DNA of 64,000 nucleotides from JADCGM01 sp943370355 (lineage in GTDB: Bacteria; Pseudomonadota; Alphaproteobacteria; Sphingomonadales; Sphingomonadaceae). Both the position numbers and the translations under genes were made by a program. Location of the stretch: the NCBI GenBank assembly GCA_943370355.1, contig CALRQP020000009.1, forward strand, positions 66,874 to 130,873, read 5' to 3'. The notes under the pieces are model-generated. The model made no database searches. It saw only the letters and a program-made list of their open reading frames with translations, and was not told the origin of the DNA. Of this stretch, positions 15,783 through 23,817 are shown one piece after another; positions within the stretch are counted from its first letter, which is position 1, and each line of letters begins with the position of its first letter.

Positions 15783-17423
15783 ATGCGCCTGCTTGTTGTT
15801 TCGGCCCTTCTCCTCTCGGCAGCTGCCGCCGTTGCAGCGCCTTCATTCGACGCGCCCCGGCTCTCATCCGTCATCAAGACGCTGTCGTCTGACGCCTTCG
15901 AGGGTCGCGGCCCGGCGACGCGCGGCGAGGACAAGACGGTCGCCTTCATCACCGAGCAGATGCAGGCGATCGGGCTGGAGCCGGGCGGCGATCTGAAGGA
16001 CGGCAAGCGCGGCTGGACGCAGGCAGTGCCGCTGCTGCGCGCATCGATCAGCGGCACTCCTTCGCTGACGATTGCGCAGGGCGGAACGACGATGCCGCTG
16101 ACGCAAGGCGAGCAGATTTCGGTGCGCGCCGCGCTGAACGGCGCGAAATTGGTAGACATCAAGAGCGCGCCGATGGTGTTCATCGGCTACGGCGTCAGCG
16201 CGCCCGAGCGGAAGTGGGACGACTACAAGGGGGTCGACCTCAAGGGCAAAGTCGCCGTGGTCTTCGTCAACGATCCGGATTTCGAAACCGGCGCCGGCGA
16301 CTTCGGCGGCAAGGCGATGACCTATTATGGCCGCTGGACCTATAAATATGAGGAAGCGGCGCGGCGCGGCGCGGCGGGCCTGCTGATCATCCACGAAACC
16401 GCGCCTGCGGCCTACGGCTGGGCGACAGTCAAGAATTCCAACACCAACACGATGTTCGATATTGTGCGCAAGGACGCCGCCAAGGCGCATGTGCCGATGG
16501 AGGCGTGGATCCAGCGCGATCTCGCGGTGCAGCTGTTCAAGGGCGCGGGGCTCGATTTCGACGCGCAAAAGGCGCTCGCCCAGACACGCAGCTTCAAGCC
16601 GGTGCCGCTCAAGGCCACCTTCACCGCCAACTATGCCGTCGATTCGCAGGTCATCACCTCGCGCAACGTTGTCGGCAAGATCAGCGGCAAGGGCCACCCC
16701 GATGAGTTCGTCATCCACTCGGCGCATTGGGATCATCTCGGCGTCGGCCAGCCCGATGCGCGCGGCGACAAAATCTACAATGGCGCCATCGACAATGCGA
16801 CGGGCGTCGCGGCGCTGCTCGAACTGGCGCGCGCCTATAAGTCGGACCCGCAGCCCGACCGCTCGGTGGTGTTCCTCGCCGTCACCGCCGAGGAGAAAGG
16901 CCTGCTCGGCTCCGAATATTATGCGTCGAACCCGCTCTATCCCGTCGGCAAGACCGTCGGCGTCATCAACACCGACTCGCTCGGCGTGTCCGGCCCGGCT
17001 CGCAATTTCAGCATCTCGGGCAGCGCCCGTCTTGGCCTGCTCGATGACCTGATCCGCATTGCCAAGACTCGCGACCGGACATTCACACCCGATCCGCGCC
17101 CCGAGGCCGGCGGCTTCTTCCGCTCCGACCATTTTCCCTTCGCCAAAAAGGGCGTGCCGGCGATTTCCTTCGGATCGGGCAATGATCTCGTCGATGGCGG
17201 AATCGAGCGCGGCCGCAAGATCGGCCAGGATTATGTGCGCGACCGTTATCACCAGCCCGCCGACGAATGGAGCGCCGACTGGAACCTGTCCGGCATGACC
17301 GCCGACCTATCGATGCTCTATGAACTCGGCTCAAGCCTCGCCAATAGTCGCGAATGGCCGGAGTGGAGCGCAGACAGCGAATTCCGCGCCGCACGCGACA
17401 AGACGGCGGCAATGCGGCGCTAG
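15783..17423 (+). CDS. Secreted M28 family aminopeptidase with PA insert
   Basis: The 546-residue protein has a signal peptide (MRLLVVSALLLSAAAAVAAP). A PA domain is inserted around residues 130-290 (VFIGYGVSAPERKWDDYKGV, GKVAVVFVNDPDFE). The M28 catalytic domain has the expected zinc and catalytic residues: His315 and Asp317 in SAHWDHLG, Asp337 in GAIDNATG, Glu370/371 in TAEEKG, Asp398 in NTDSLG and His490 in DRYHQPAD. It should release N-terminal amino acids from peptides in the periplasm. GGGGA precedes the chosen ATG; the frame is open upstream but the signal peptide fixes the start. The stop overlaps the convergent HupE-like gene by four bases. Confidence 0.93.
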   Translation: MRLLVVSALLLSAAAAVAAPSFDAPRLSSVIKTLSSDAFEGRGPATRGEDKTVAFITEQMQAIGLEPGGDLKDGKRGWTQAVPLLRASISGTPSLTIAQGGTTMPLTQGEQISVRAALNGAKLVDIKSAPMVFIGYGVSAPERKWDDYKGVDLKGKVAVVFVNDPDFETGAGDFGGKAMTYYGRWTYKYEEAARRGAAGLLIIHETAPAAYGWATVKNSNTNTMFDIVRKDAAKAHVPMEAWIQRDLAVQLFKGAGLDFDAQKALAQTRSFKPVPLKATFTANYAVDSQVITSRNVVGKISGKGHPDEFVIHSAHWDHLGVGQPDARGDKIYNGAIDNATGVAALLELARAYKSDPQPDRSVVFLAVTAEEKGLLGSEYYASNPLYPVGKTVGVINTDSLGVSGPARNFSISGSARLGLLDDLIRIAKTRDRTFTPDPRPEAGGFFRSDHFPFAKKGVPAISFGSGNDLVDGGIERGRKIGQDYVRDRYHQPADEWSADWNLSGMTADLSMLYELGSSLANSREWPEWSADSEFRAARDKTAAMRR

Positions 17424-18664
17424 GCGGCGTCGCGCGGAAAGCGGCTCCGGTAGAGTTCGAACAAGCGCCACGCGAGCATCACGGCGAGGAGGATGCCAAT
17501 CGGCCAGATCGCTTCGCCGAGCGCCCAATCGATTGATCGGCCCACCGGATTGGCGGAGCCGCTGATCCGTTCGGCGAGCCATGCGACCGCCGCGAGACCG
17601 GCAAATGCCGCACCGGTCGAACGGGCTGCGGGGTAACCGCGTGTCGCTGCGAGCCAAAGCAGCAGTGGCGTGACGGCGGCAACGACCGCGAGTTGCACCA
17701 GTTCGATGCCGAGATTGAAGCCCAAGATCGACAGCGCCTTCTCGGTGGCCCCGAGCCCGAAATGGCCGACGACCGTTGCGAAAGCGAGGCCGTGAACGAG
17801 ACCGAAGCCGGCCGCGACGGCTGGCTCCCGGCCCGGAAATAGCGGCCGCCAGGCGTGGATCGCCGAGCTGAGGATGGATACCGCGATCAGAGCCTCGACA
17901 AGCGGCGCGGGCAATTGCCAGCCGAAGGCCGCAGCGCCGATGAGCGTGAGGCTGTGGCCGATGCTGAAGGCTGTGACGATGGCCGCGAGGTGCCAGAGCG
18001 TCGTGCGCGCATTGCGCGGCGTGCGCCAGCGCCCACTGGCCGCGAGCATCGGCGCAGGCAGCAGCAGTGCGAGCAGGAACAGCAGATGGTCATGCCCTTC
18101 GGCAATGTGCCGCATACCGACCCGGACCGCGGCCATGAAACCGCGCAGAAGTCCTGTGTCACCGCGATCGATGGCCAGCGTCCGCCGCTCGCCCTGCAGC
18201 GCGCCAAGGATGCGCCGGTCCTCACTGAGTTGCCCAGCCGCAAAGTCGGAGCGCAGCACGAACAGCACGAAATGGCTGGGCACCCGGTCGATGATCGCTC
18301 TCCAACCCAGGGTCAGCCGCCGCGTCGACGCCCCCGGCGGCGGGGACAGTGCGACGATAGCGTGCAGGTCGGGCGGCCCCGCGATCTGTTCGAACCCGAT
18401 CGAGCGGATTGCCATCCGCCAAGCGCGTCCGTCAGCGGCTTGCACGCGGACGTGATGGGTAAGGAAGCGCGACGCGGTCGCCAGCGCGTCCGGCGTGTTG
18501 TCGGTCGGATTGCCGGTCGCAAAGCCATATTCGCCCTGCGGGATGACGATATCGGCGATCGCCGCGTCCGGGCCTAAGTCCAACTGCACTTCGGAATTGG
18601 GGGTCAGGTGCGCGAACGCCGGCGCGGCCAGCCAGAGCAGCAACGCGGCCAGCCAGTGCTGCAT
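17420..18664 (-). CDS. HupE/UreJ family membrane protein
   Basis: The 414-residue protein starts with a signal peptide (LAALLLWLAAPAFAH). A periplasmic N-terminal domain of about 190 residues follows, then about seven membrane helices. The helices carry the HupE/UreJ_2 hallmark motifs RHIAEGHDHLLFLLALLLP and GFGLVHGLAFATVVG, whose histidines and acids could bind metal. HupE/UreJ relatives are linked to nickel/cobalt uptake, but this long form with a periplasmic domain is not characterised. Its ATG overlaps the TPR gene's stop (TGATG), so it is the last gene of a four-gene operon with two DUF4331 proteins. Confidence 0.88.
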   Translation of the reverse strand: MQHWLAALLLWLAAPAFAHLTPNSEVQLDLGPDAAIADIVIPQGEYGFATGNPTDNTPDALATASRFLTHHVRVQAADGRAWRMAIRSIGFEQIAGPPDLHAIVALSPPPGASTRRLTLGWRAIIDRVPSHFVLFVLRSDFAAGQLSEDRRILGALQGERRTLAIDRGDTGLLRGFMAAVRVGMRHIAEGHDHLLFLLALLLPAPMLAASGRWRTPRNARTTLWHLAAIVTAFSIGHSLTLIGAAAFGWQLPAPLVEALIAVSILSSAIHAWRPLFPGREPAVAAGFGLVHGLAFATVVGHFGLGATEKALSILGFNLGIELVQLAVVAAVTPLLLWLAATRGYPAARSTGAAFAGLAAVAWLAERISGSANPVGRSIDWALGEAIWPIGILLAVMLAWRLFELYRSRFPRDAA

Positions 18665-20013
18665 CAGTGATTGCCGAACCAGATCAGCGAAGCTGCCGGA
18701 TCGAAGGCGCGCGGGTTGATCGAAAGCGCCTGCCGCCGCGCCGCTTCGCTGGCATCGGAATGACCAAGCAAAGCTTCGGCTTCGCTCAGCACGACATATT
18801 GCTGCGCGGTGCGCCATCCCGTCGGCTCAAGCGCCGATATGACGGCGGCCGCGTCTCGCGGACGCCCGTTGGCGAGCAGCGCCCAGCCGAGCATCGTCGC
18901 CGAATCGCCATAGGGCCGCGCTGCATAGTTGCGGCGCGCCAGATCGAGCGCCCGGGCGGGGTCGCCGAGTACCAGCTCATGCTCGAGCGCATGCCCGTAA
19001 GCGGCCTCGGCCAGTTGGGCGAGGCGGCGCGCCCAGATAGCGCCCGCTCGTGAGGCCCAAAGCCGGCTGTTCGCAGCATCCCCCTTGGCGCGATACAGCG
19101 CGGCAAGCGCGTCCATCACATCGGGGACGAGCCCCGGCCCAGCGCGACCGACAATTGCCAGATAGCGCCGCTCCGCGCCTTTGAGGTCACCGGAGGCCGC
19201 CACCATCTGCGCGACATGGGCCTCGGTCAGCCAATAGCCGGGGAATGTCGCATCGGCTCGGGCGAACAGCGCCTTGGCCGCATCCCAATCGCCGCGGGCC
19301 AGCTCGACCACGCCCTTCTGTAGCAGCATGTTCGCATAAAATTGCCGTGTCGGGCGCGGCGTCTCGGCAATCGCCGCATCGAACTGGCCGATCGCTTCCT
19401 CGAACCGGCCCATCTTCTTGTACCAATTGGCCAGCCGCACCGCATTGCCCGCGCCATGATCGATACGGTCGGCTTGGGTATAGGCGCGGAACGCGTCGGC
19501 GTAGCGGCCCGAGTAGAAGGCGACATCGCCGCCGATCGCCACCGCCTCACTATGGTCGCCTGGTTCGGCGGGGATCGCCCAGGCCGCGAGGCGATTGAGG
19601 TCGGCAGGCACGGGCGCGAGCCGGTGGATCGTCAGGTTGCCGACCGCATCGGTCAGCACCGGTCCCGACGGATAGACGGCATCGTTCATCGCGCGCGACA
19701 GCGCCTGAGAGGCCGCGAGCAGGTCGTCGAACGACCCGGTTAGCCGCGCCCGGCCGAGCAGCGCGCGCGCATAACTCTCCTGCCACGCCCAGTCGCCGGG
19801 CGACCGGGCGACCCGCTCGGTACCAAGCGCGACATAGTCATTGGCGAGCGTCAGCGCCGTGGCATAATCCTTCGGGCCGTAGCCGAACCGGACAGGGCCG
19901 GACGGCGGTGAAACCTGCCGATGTGCGAGGACAGCGACCAGAATTGCCACAGCCAGCAGGATCGCGGCGGCACCAAGCCAGCGGCGCGGCAGCCCGGCTG
20001 TCGCGGCCGCCAT
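18664..20013 (-). CDS. Membrane-anchored TPR protein
   Basis: The 449-residue protein has one N-terminal membrane helix (about residues 12-30, AAAILLAVAILVAVLA) and then mostly alanine-rich helical repeats that read as tetratricopeptide repeats. Examples are YSGRYADAFRAYTQAD, KKMGRFEEAIGQFDAAIAET and ARGDWDAAKALFARADATFP. The repeats should face the periplasm and bind partner proteins. It is coupled to the HupE-like gene by TGATG and starts 11 bases after the second DUF4331 gene, so it is likely to scaffold these envelope proteins; that role is inference. Confidence 0.88.
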   Translation of the reverse strand: MAAATAGLPRRWLGAAAILLAVAILVAVLAHRQVSPPSGPVRFGYGPKDYATALTLANDYVALGTERVARSPGDWAWQESYARALLGRARLTGSFDDLLAASQALSRAMNDAVYPSGPVLTDAVGNLTIHRLAPVPADLNRLAAWAIPAEPGDHSEAVAIGGDVAFYSGRYADAFRAYTQADRIDHGAGNAVRLANWYKKMGRFEEAIGQFDAAIAETPRPTRQFYANMLLQKGVVELARGDWDAAKALFARADATFPGYWLTEAHVAQMVAASGDLKGAERRYLAIVGRAGPGLVPDVMDALAALYRAKGDAANSRLWASRAGAIWARRLAQLAEAAYGHALEHELVLGDPARALDLARRNYAARPYGDSATMLGWALLANGRPRDAAAVISALEPTGWRTAQQYVVLSEAEALLGHSDASEAARRQALSINPRAFDPAASLIWFGNH

Positions 20014-20024
20014 GATCGGTGCCC

Positions 20025-20693
20025 CTAGATCTTGGTCGCGCAGGTCGCGAGGCCGAGTGCGGCGAAATCGTCGGTCAGCGCATTGGTCAGCGTCGTCAGC
20101 TGCGCGCCGATTGCCAGCGTGAAAGTGCCGGCCGCATCGGCCACGGGATCGCCATCATTATAGGAATTTTTGTTGGTCGAGGAGATCAGCGCTGTAGCGA
20201 TTGCTGGCATGCCCATCCGATCGACGCGCACATAGGCGCTGACCGGATCGGTGCGGAAATTGAAATTGGTCCCCCCGGTACCACTGAGCGGCGGCGAGTC
20301 CTGTGCGGCGGCGAGATAAGGGAAGGTTGAACGGAACGGCACGTCATTGGCGGCCGGATTGACCGGCAGATTGGCAAGTGCGTTGGGGCTCACTTTCGTC
20401 ATGTCGAGGAAAATCACCGCGAGCGTTCGGTCGATGACCGGATCGGTCAGCAGACGCCCGTTCGGGAAGCCCGGCGCGGCCGCGAGGTTCAGCGTTACCG
20501 TGTCGGGGATGACGGCCTGCGCGACCGTCTCGCCGCCGGTGCCAGGGATCACCTGGTTGATGCAGCGTTCGACATTGAAGGTTGTCGGTCGGACCGACAC
20601 TTCGGCGGTCTGGCTGCCGGTGCTGCCACTGCCGCATGAGGCCAGGGTTGCGGCCAGCGCGGTGATCGATGCGGTGCGAAGGATTGCGTTCAT
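20025..20693 (-). CDS. DUF4331-like lipoprotein (second of pair)
   Basis: The 222-residue protein has a lipobox (ATLASC, Cys about residue 20) and resembles the C-terminal part of DUF4331 proteins: FNVERCINQVIPGTGG, FPNGRLLTDPVIDRTLAVIFLD and FPYLAAAQDSPP. The proteins of this family are usually single long chains. Here the family seems split over two genes, this lipoprotein and the upstream 223-residue protein. The ATG overlaps the previous stop (TGATG), which keeps the two products in step. Function unknown. Confidence 0.82.
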   Translation of the reverse strand: MNAILRTASITALAATLASCGSGSTGSQTAEVSVRPTTFNVERCINQVIPGTGGETVAQAVIPDTVTLNLAAAPGFPNGRLLTDPVIDRTLAVIFLDMTKVSPNALANLPVNPAANDVPFRSTFPYLAAAQDSPPLSGTGGTNFNFRTDPVSAYVRVDRMGMPAIATALISSTNKNSYNDGDPVADAAGTFTLAIGAQLTTLTNALTDDFAALGLATCATKI

Positions 20694-21364
20694 CACAGCT
20701 GCCCCCCGAAGCGCGCGGTGGTCGCCCAAATACCGATGGGGTTGGTGCCGTTCTCGATCCGGTCGCGCGGGATTTCGAGCACGATCGCCGTCAGATTCTG
20801 GCCGGCGAAGAAATTCCGGTTCTTGTCGAAGCTGAGCGTCCCACTGGAAACGGTGGTGCGAAATCCTTGCAGATCGAAAAAGAAGGGATCGTCGAACAGG
20901 CCCGCGCGAGCGATGACGCCGTCCTTGACGAGATCGGTTTCGACTGGCCCGGTGATCGCACCCGTAACACCCGGAAGACCGGTGATCTGGACACCATATT
21001 GCGGCGTCCCGCTGCTGATGTCTGCACCGAAACGCACCCGGATCGGGAAGGCGACCACGGTACGTGTGGGATCATTGGTGATGTTGATCGTGTAAAGCAC
21101 GTCGCGGTCGTAGGTCGCCGGAAGCGTTGTCGACTGCGGACCCGCGAAGGTTACCGCAATGATGATCTTCGTTGCGGTGTGCCAAGCGTAAACATCTGCA
21201 ATATCAGCAGGCTTGTCGGGCGTCGCGTCATTTGCCGGATCGGTACGGGTCGGCGGGTCGAGATGGTCGGCGGCGCGCAGCGGCTGGTCCGCGATCACAA
21301 ATGCCAAGGCCATGGTGCCGGCGGCACCCAAACCCATCAGAACAGTTTTCCACTGCCCCTTCAT
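20693..21364 (-). CDS. DUF4331 domain protein (first of pair)
   Basis: The 223-residue protein has a signal peptide (VLMGLGAAGTMALAFVIADQ, cleavage near LRAADH). The DUF4331 N-terminal signature follows: ADHLDPPTRTDPANDATPDK, ADIADVYAWHTATK and AVTFAGPQS. The region around FFFDLQGFRTTV also matches the family. The mature N-terminal HLD motif suggests metal or ligand binding, but this is not established. It is the first gene of the minus-strand operon DUF4331-DUF4331-TPR-HupE. The 103-base upstream spacer is AT-rich by local standards. Confidence 0.87.
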   Translation of the reverse strand: MKGQWKTVLMGLGAAGTMALAFVIADQPLRAADHLDPPTRTDPANDATPDKPADIADVYAWHTATKIIIAVTFAGPQSTTLPATYDRDVLYTINITNDPTRTVVAFPIRVRFGADISSGTPQYGVQITGLPGVTGAITGPVETDLVKDGVIARAGLFDDPFFFDLQGFRTTVSSGTLSFDKNRNFFAGQNLTAIVLEIPRDRIENGTNPIGIWATTARFGGQL

Positions 21365-21426
21365 TGGTCACCCCAGTCAGCGACGCTGCAGCCCACCCAC
21401 AGCGGCCTCGTTGCCAGAAGATACTT

Positions 21427-21467
21427 TGTCAAATCGATTCGGATGCAAAATATCCGGGAAAAATATC
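21427..21467 (-). promoter_or_regulatory. AT-rich direct repeat upstream of the DUF4331 operon
   Basis: AAAATATC occurs twice (21447-21454 and 21460-21467) and a TTGACA hexamer reads on the minus strand at 21432-21427. No good -10 box is found at the standard spacing. The repeat could be an activator or ECF-type site for the operon that starts at 21364. Confidence 0.25.
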
Positions 21468-22073
21468 TCAGTTCGACGCAATCCAAGCGGCGACATCTGA
21501 CGCGACGGCGTTCGCTGCCTGGTTCAGCGCAATCGCCGCCGCTTCCGGCGTTTCCGCAGGCAGCGGCGCGCTGCTCCGGAAGCTGCGAACGCCGAGCAGC
21601 TTGCCGGCATTGGAGGTCAGGGTTGCATCGTAGCGCACCCGCACGACAGGGCTGCTCCGCACATCGAGCCCGAATTCGAGCAGCTGCCCGCTGAGCTTCC
21701 GTTCAGGCGCGACATCGAAGCTGCGGCCATCCAGCGCGACGACCCCAGCCTTGGCCGACACGACATCGAGCAGCAGCCGCTGGAACAGCTTGGCGGGCTG
21801 CTCGATCCAGCTGCCGTCCTTCAGATATTGCACCTCGGTGTTGGCCGTCGTGACGGGCAAGCGCAGCGTCTGCAGCGATCCCGGCACCGTCGGCAGCGCG
21901 ATCGCCAGCGTGTCGCCGGGCTTGGCGCTGGCCGGGGCAGGCGGCAGATCGGCGCGCAGCGTCAGCAGCGCCGCCGGCGGCTTGGCGTTGCCGCCGATCT
22001 GCACGAGCGGCCCGCAGGCGGCGGTGGCTAGCAACAGCGCGGCGAGGGCGAGGCTATTTCTTCTTGGCATCAT
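21468..22073 (-). CDS. ABC-type transport auxiliary lipoprotein
   Basis: The 201-residue protein has a lipoprotein signal peptide (LALAALLLATAAC). The body resembles the PqiC/ABC-transport auxiliary family: LPTVPGSLQTLRLPVTTANT, VQYLKDGSWIEQPAKLFQRL and a C-terminal AIALNQAANAVASDVAAWI. Such lipoproteins work at the outer-membrane side of MCE lipid transporters. The start at 22073 overlaps the MCE gene by 20 bases; an adjacent ATG at 22070 is equally possible. It is the last gene of the Mla-type operon. Confidence 0.85.
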   Translation of the reverse strand: MMPRRNSLALAALLLATAACGPLVQIGGNAKPPAALLTLRADLPPAPASAKPGDTLAIALPTVPGSLQTLRLPVTTANTEVQYLKDGSWIEQPAKLFQRLLLDVVSAKAGVVALDGRSFDVAPERKLSGQLLEFGLDVRSSPVVRVRYDATLTSNAGKLLGVRSFRSSAPLPAETPEAAAIALNQAANAVASDVAAWIASN

Positions 22074-23004
22074 AGTCCGGGAGCTTTCGTCCGCCGACGA
22101 GGGCCCCTGCCGGGTCCTCATCGAGCTTGGCACTGATCGCGCCGAGGTTGGTGGTAACTTCGCGCAGGTCGCGCACCAGCTGGCCGATCTCGGGCAGCGT
22201 CTGCGTGCTGACCGTCTGGATCGCCGGCTTCGCGCTGTTGGCAGCCGATTCGAGCGCCGCGAGCGTCGCATTGGCGCGCTTTGTCGTCTCGCGCAGGTCC
22301 ATGATCAGCGGCCGGCCCTGCTCGTCCATGAGCTTGGTGCCGCTGTCGGCGAGCGTCGCGAAATGATTGGCGGCGAGGCCCAGTTCACGCACGGCAAAGC
22401 GCGCTTCCGCGACCGTCGCGGCGATTTCGTCGGCGCGGCCTGCGAAGGATTTGGTGATCTTGTCGGTGTTGGCGAGAATGCCGGAGATGGATTTCTGGTT
22501 CTTGTCGTCGAGCACCTGGCTCAGCCGCTCGGTCAGCGTCGACAGCCTGTTGAGCAACTCCGGCGCGTTCGACAGCAATTCGCCGAGCGCGCCCGGCTTG
22601 GTCGGGATGACTGGCGCGCCATAGGGTCCCGGCTCGGTGATCGGGGCCGCGCCCTTGATCGCGCCATCGAGCTGGATGATCGACACACCGGTGAAGCCGA
22701 CGCCGCTGATCGTCGCGGTCGTGCCGATTAGGACTGGCACGTCCTTATCGACATGGATGCGCACGCGCACGAATTCGGGCGTGTTCGGCAGCAGCTTGAT
22801 CTCGTCGATCGCGCCGACCGGCACGCCGGAGAATTGCACCTGACTGCCCTTGGCGAGACCGCTCACCGACTGTTTGAAGAAGATGTCGAAGTCGTTGCGC
22901 CCGCGCGTATCGACATTCGCCAGCCACAGGATGAAGCCAAACAGCGCGACGACGAGCGCGAGAACCACGCCGCCGACGAGCACATTGCTGCTCTTGGTTT
23001 CCAT
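22054..23004 (-). CDS. MlaD family MCE-domain protein
   Basis: The 316-residue protein has one N-terminal membrane helix (VLVGGVVLALVVALFGFILW) and an MCE domain at about residues 38-116 (FKQSVSGLAKGSQVQFSGVP, then RVRIHVDKDVPVLIGTTA and GVSIIQLDGA). A long helical tail follows. It should be the periplasmic substrate-binding ring of a phospholipid ABC transporter that keeps outer-membrane lipid asymmetry. It lies three bases after the ATPase gene and overlaps the auxiliary lipoprotein gene. The C-terminal tail (about 190 residues) is longer than in E. coli MlaD and could form the helical needle seen in other MCE proteins. Confidence 0.92.
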   Translation of the reverse strand: METKSSNVLVGGVVLALVVALFGFILWLANVDTRGRNDFDIFFKQSVSGLAKGSQVQFSGVPVGAIDEIKLLPNTPEFVRVRIHVDKDVPVLIGTTATISGVGFTGVSIIQLDGAIKGAAPITEPGPYGAPVIPTKPGALGELLSNAPELLNRLSTLTERLSQVLDDKNQKSISGILANTDKITKSFAGRADEIAATVAEARFAVRELGLAANHFATLADSGTKLMDEQGRPLIMDLRETTKRANATLAALESAANSAKPAIQTVSTQTLPEIGQLVRDLREVTTNLGAISAKLDEDPAGALVGGRKLPDYDAKKK

Positions 23005-23007
23005 GCC

Positions 23008-23817
23008 CTAGCTATGCTCCCGAGCGGTCTCGGCGGCGGCACGGCCGCGCGGTCCCGTGAAATATTCCTGCACCCACGGATGATCGAACGCCAGTAGTTG
23101 CGGTATCGTTCCGACCGTCAGCACCTTCTTGTCCGCAAGCACCGCGACACGGTCGCAAATCGAGTAGAGCGTGTCGAGGTCGTGGGTGATCAGAAACACG
23201 GTCAGCCCGAGAATGTCGCGCAGCTGCCGGATCAGTGCATCGAAGCTCGCAGCACCGATCGGATCGAGGCCGGCGGTCGGCTCGTCAAGGAACAGCAGCT
23301 GTGGATCGAGCGCCAGCGCGCGCGACAGGCCGGCGCGTTTGCGCATGCCGCCCGACAATTCGGACGGATATTTCGGGCCGGCTTCCGGCGGCAGGCCGAC
23401 CATCGCGATTTTGTAGGCGGCGATCTCGTCCATGAGCTGCTGGTCGAGCCGGTAGAACTCGCGCAGCGGCACTTCGACATTCTCGGCGACGGTCAGGCCC
23501 GAGAACAGCGCGCCGCCCTGGAAGAGCACGCCCCAATGGCGGCGGATCTCGGTTGCGGCATCCCCCTCAAGGTTCAGCATGTCCTGCCCGAACACATGGA
23601 CCTCGCCCGCTTCGGGATTTTGCAAGCCGATGATCGAGCGCATGAGCACCGACTTGCCGGTGCCCGACCCGCCGACCACACCGAGGATCTCGCCGCGCGA
23701 TACTTCGAGGTCGACGCCGTCATGCACGACCTGCTCGCCGAACACGTTGCGGAGGCCTTTCACGCGGATGACGACATCCCCGTCAGGTGCCGGTGTCGGT
23801 GCCGGGGCTTCGCTCAT
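23008..23817 (-). CDS. mlaF: Mla-type ABC transporter ATP-binding protein
   Basis: The 269-residue ATPase has Walker A GGSGTGKS (residues 49-56), signature LSGGMRKRAGLSRAL and Walker B LLFLDEPTAGLDPI, followed by the H-loop LITHDL. MlaF-type features are the GVLFQGGALFSGLTVAENVE stretch and the overall length. It should power phospholipid transport through the permease encoded just upstream, with which it shares an ATGA overlap. Confidence 0.94.
   Translation of the reverse strand: MSEAPAPTPAPDGDVVIRVKGLRNVFGEQVVHDGVDLEVSRGEILGVVGGSGTGKSVLMRSIIGLQNPEAGEVHVFGQDMLNLEGDAATEIRRHWGVLFQGGALFSGLTVAENVEVPLREFYRLDQQLMDEIAAYKIAMVGLPPEAGPKYPSELSGGMRKRAGLSRALALDPQLLFLDEPTAGLDPIGAASFDALIRQLRDILGLTVFLITHDLDTLYSICDRVAVLADKKVLTVGTIPQLLAFDHPWVQEYFTGPRGRAAAETAREHS

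Noticed and set aside
15864..17252. 462-codon minus-strand open frame opposite the M28 peptidase
   Set aside because: The plus-strand gene has a signal peptide and all zinc ligands; the antisense frame is Arg/Ala-rich with no recognisable domain.
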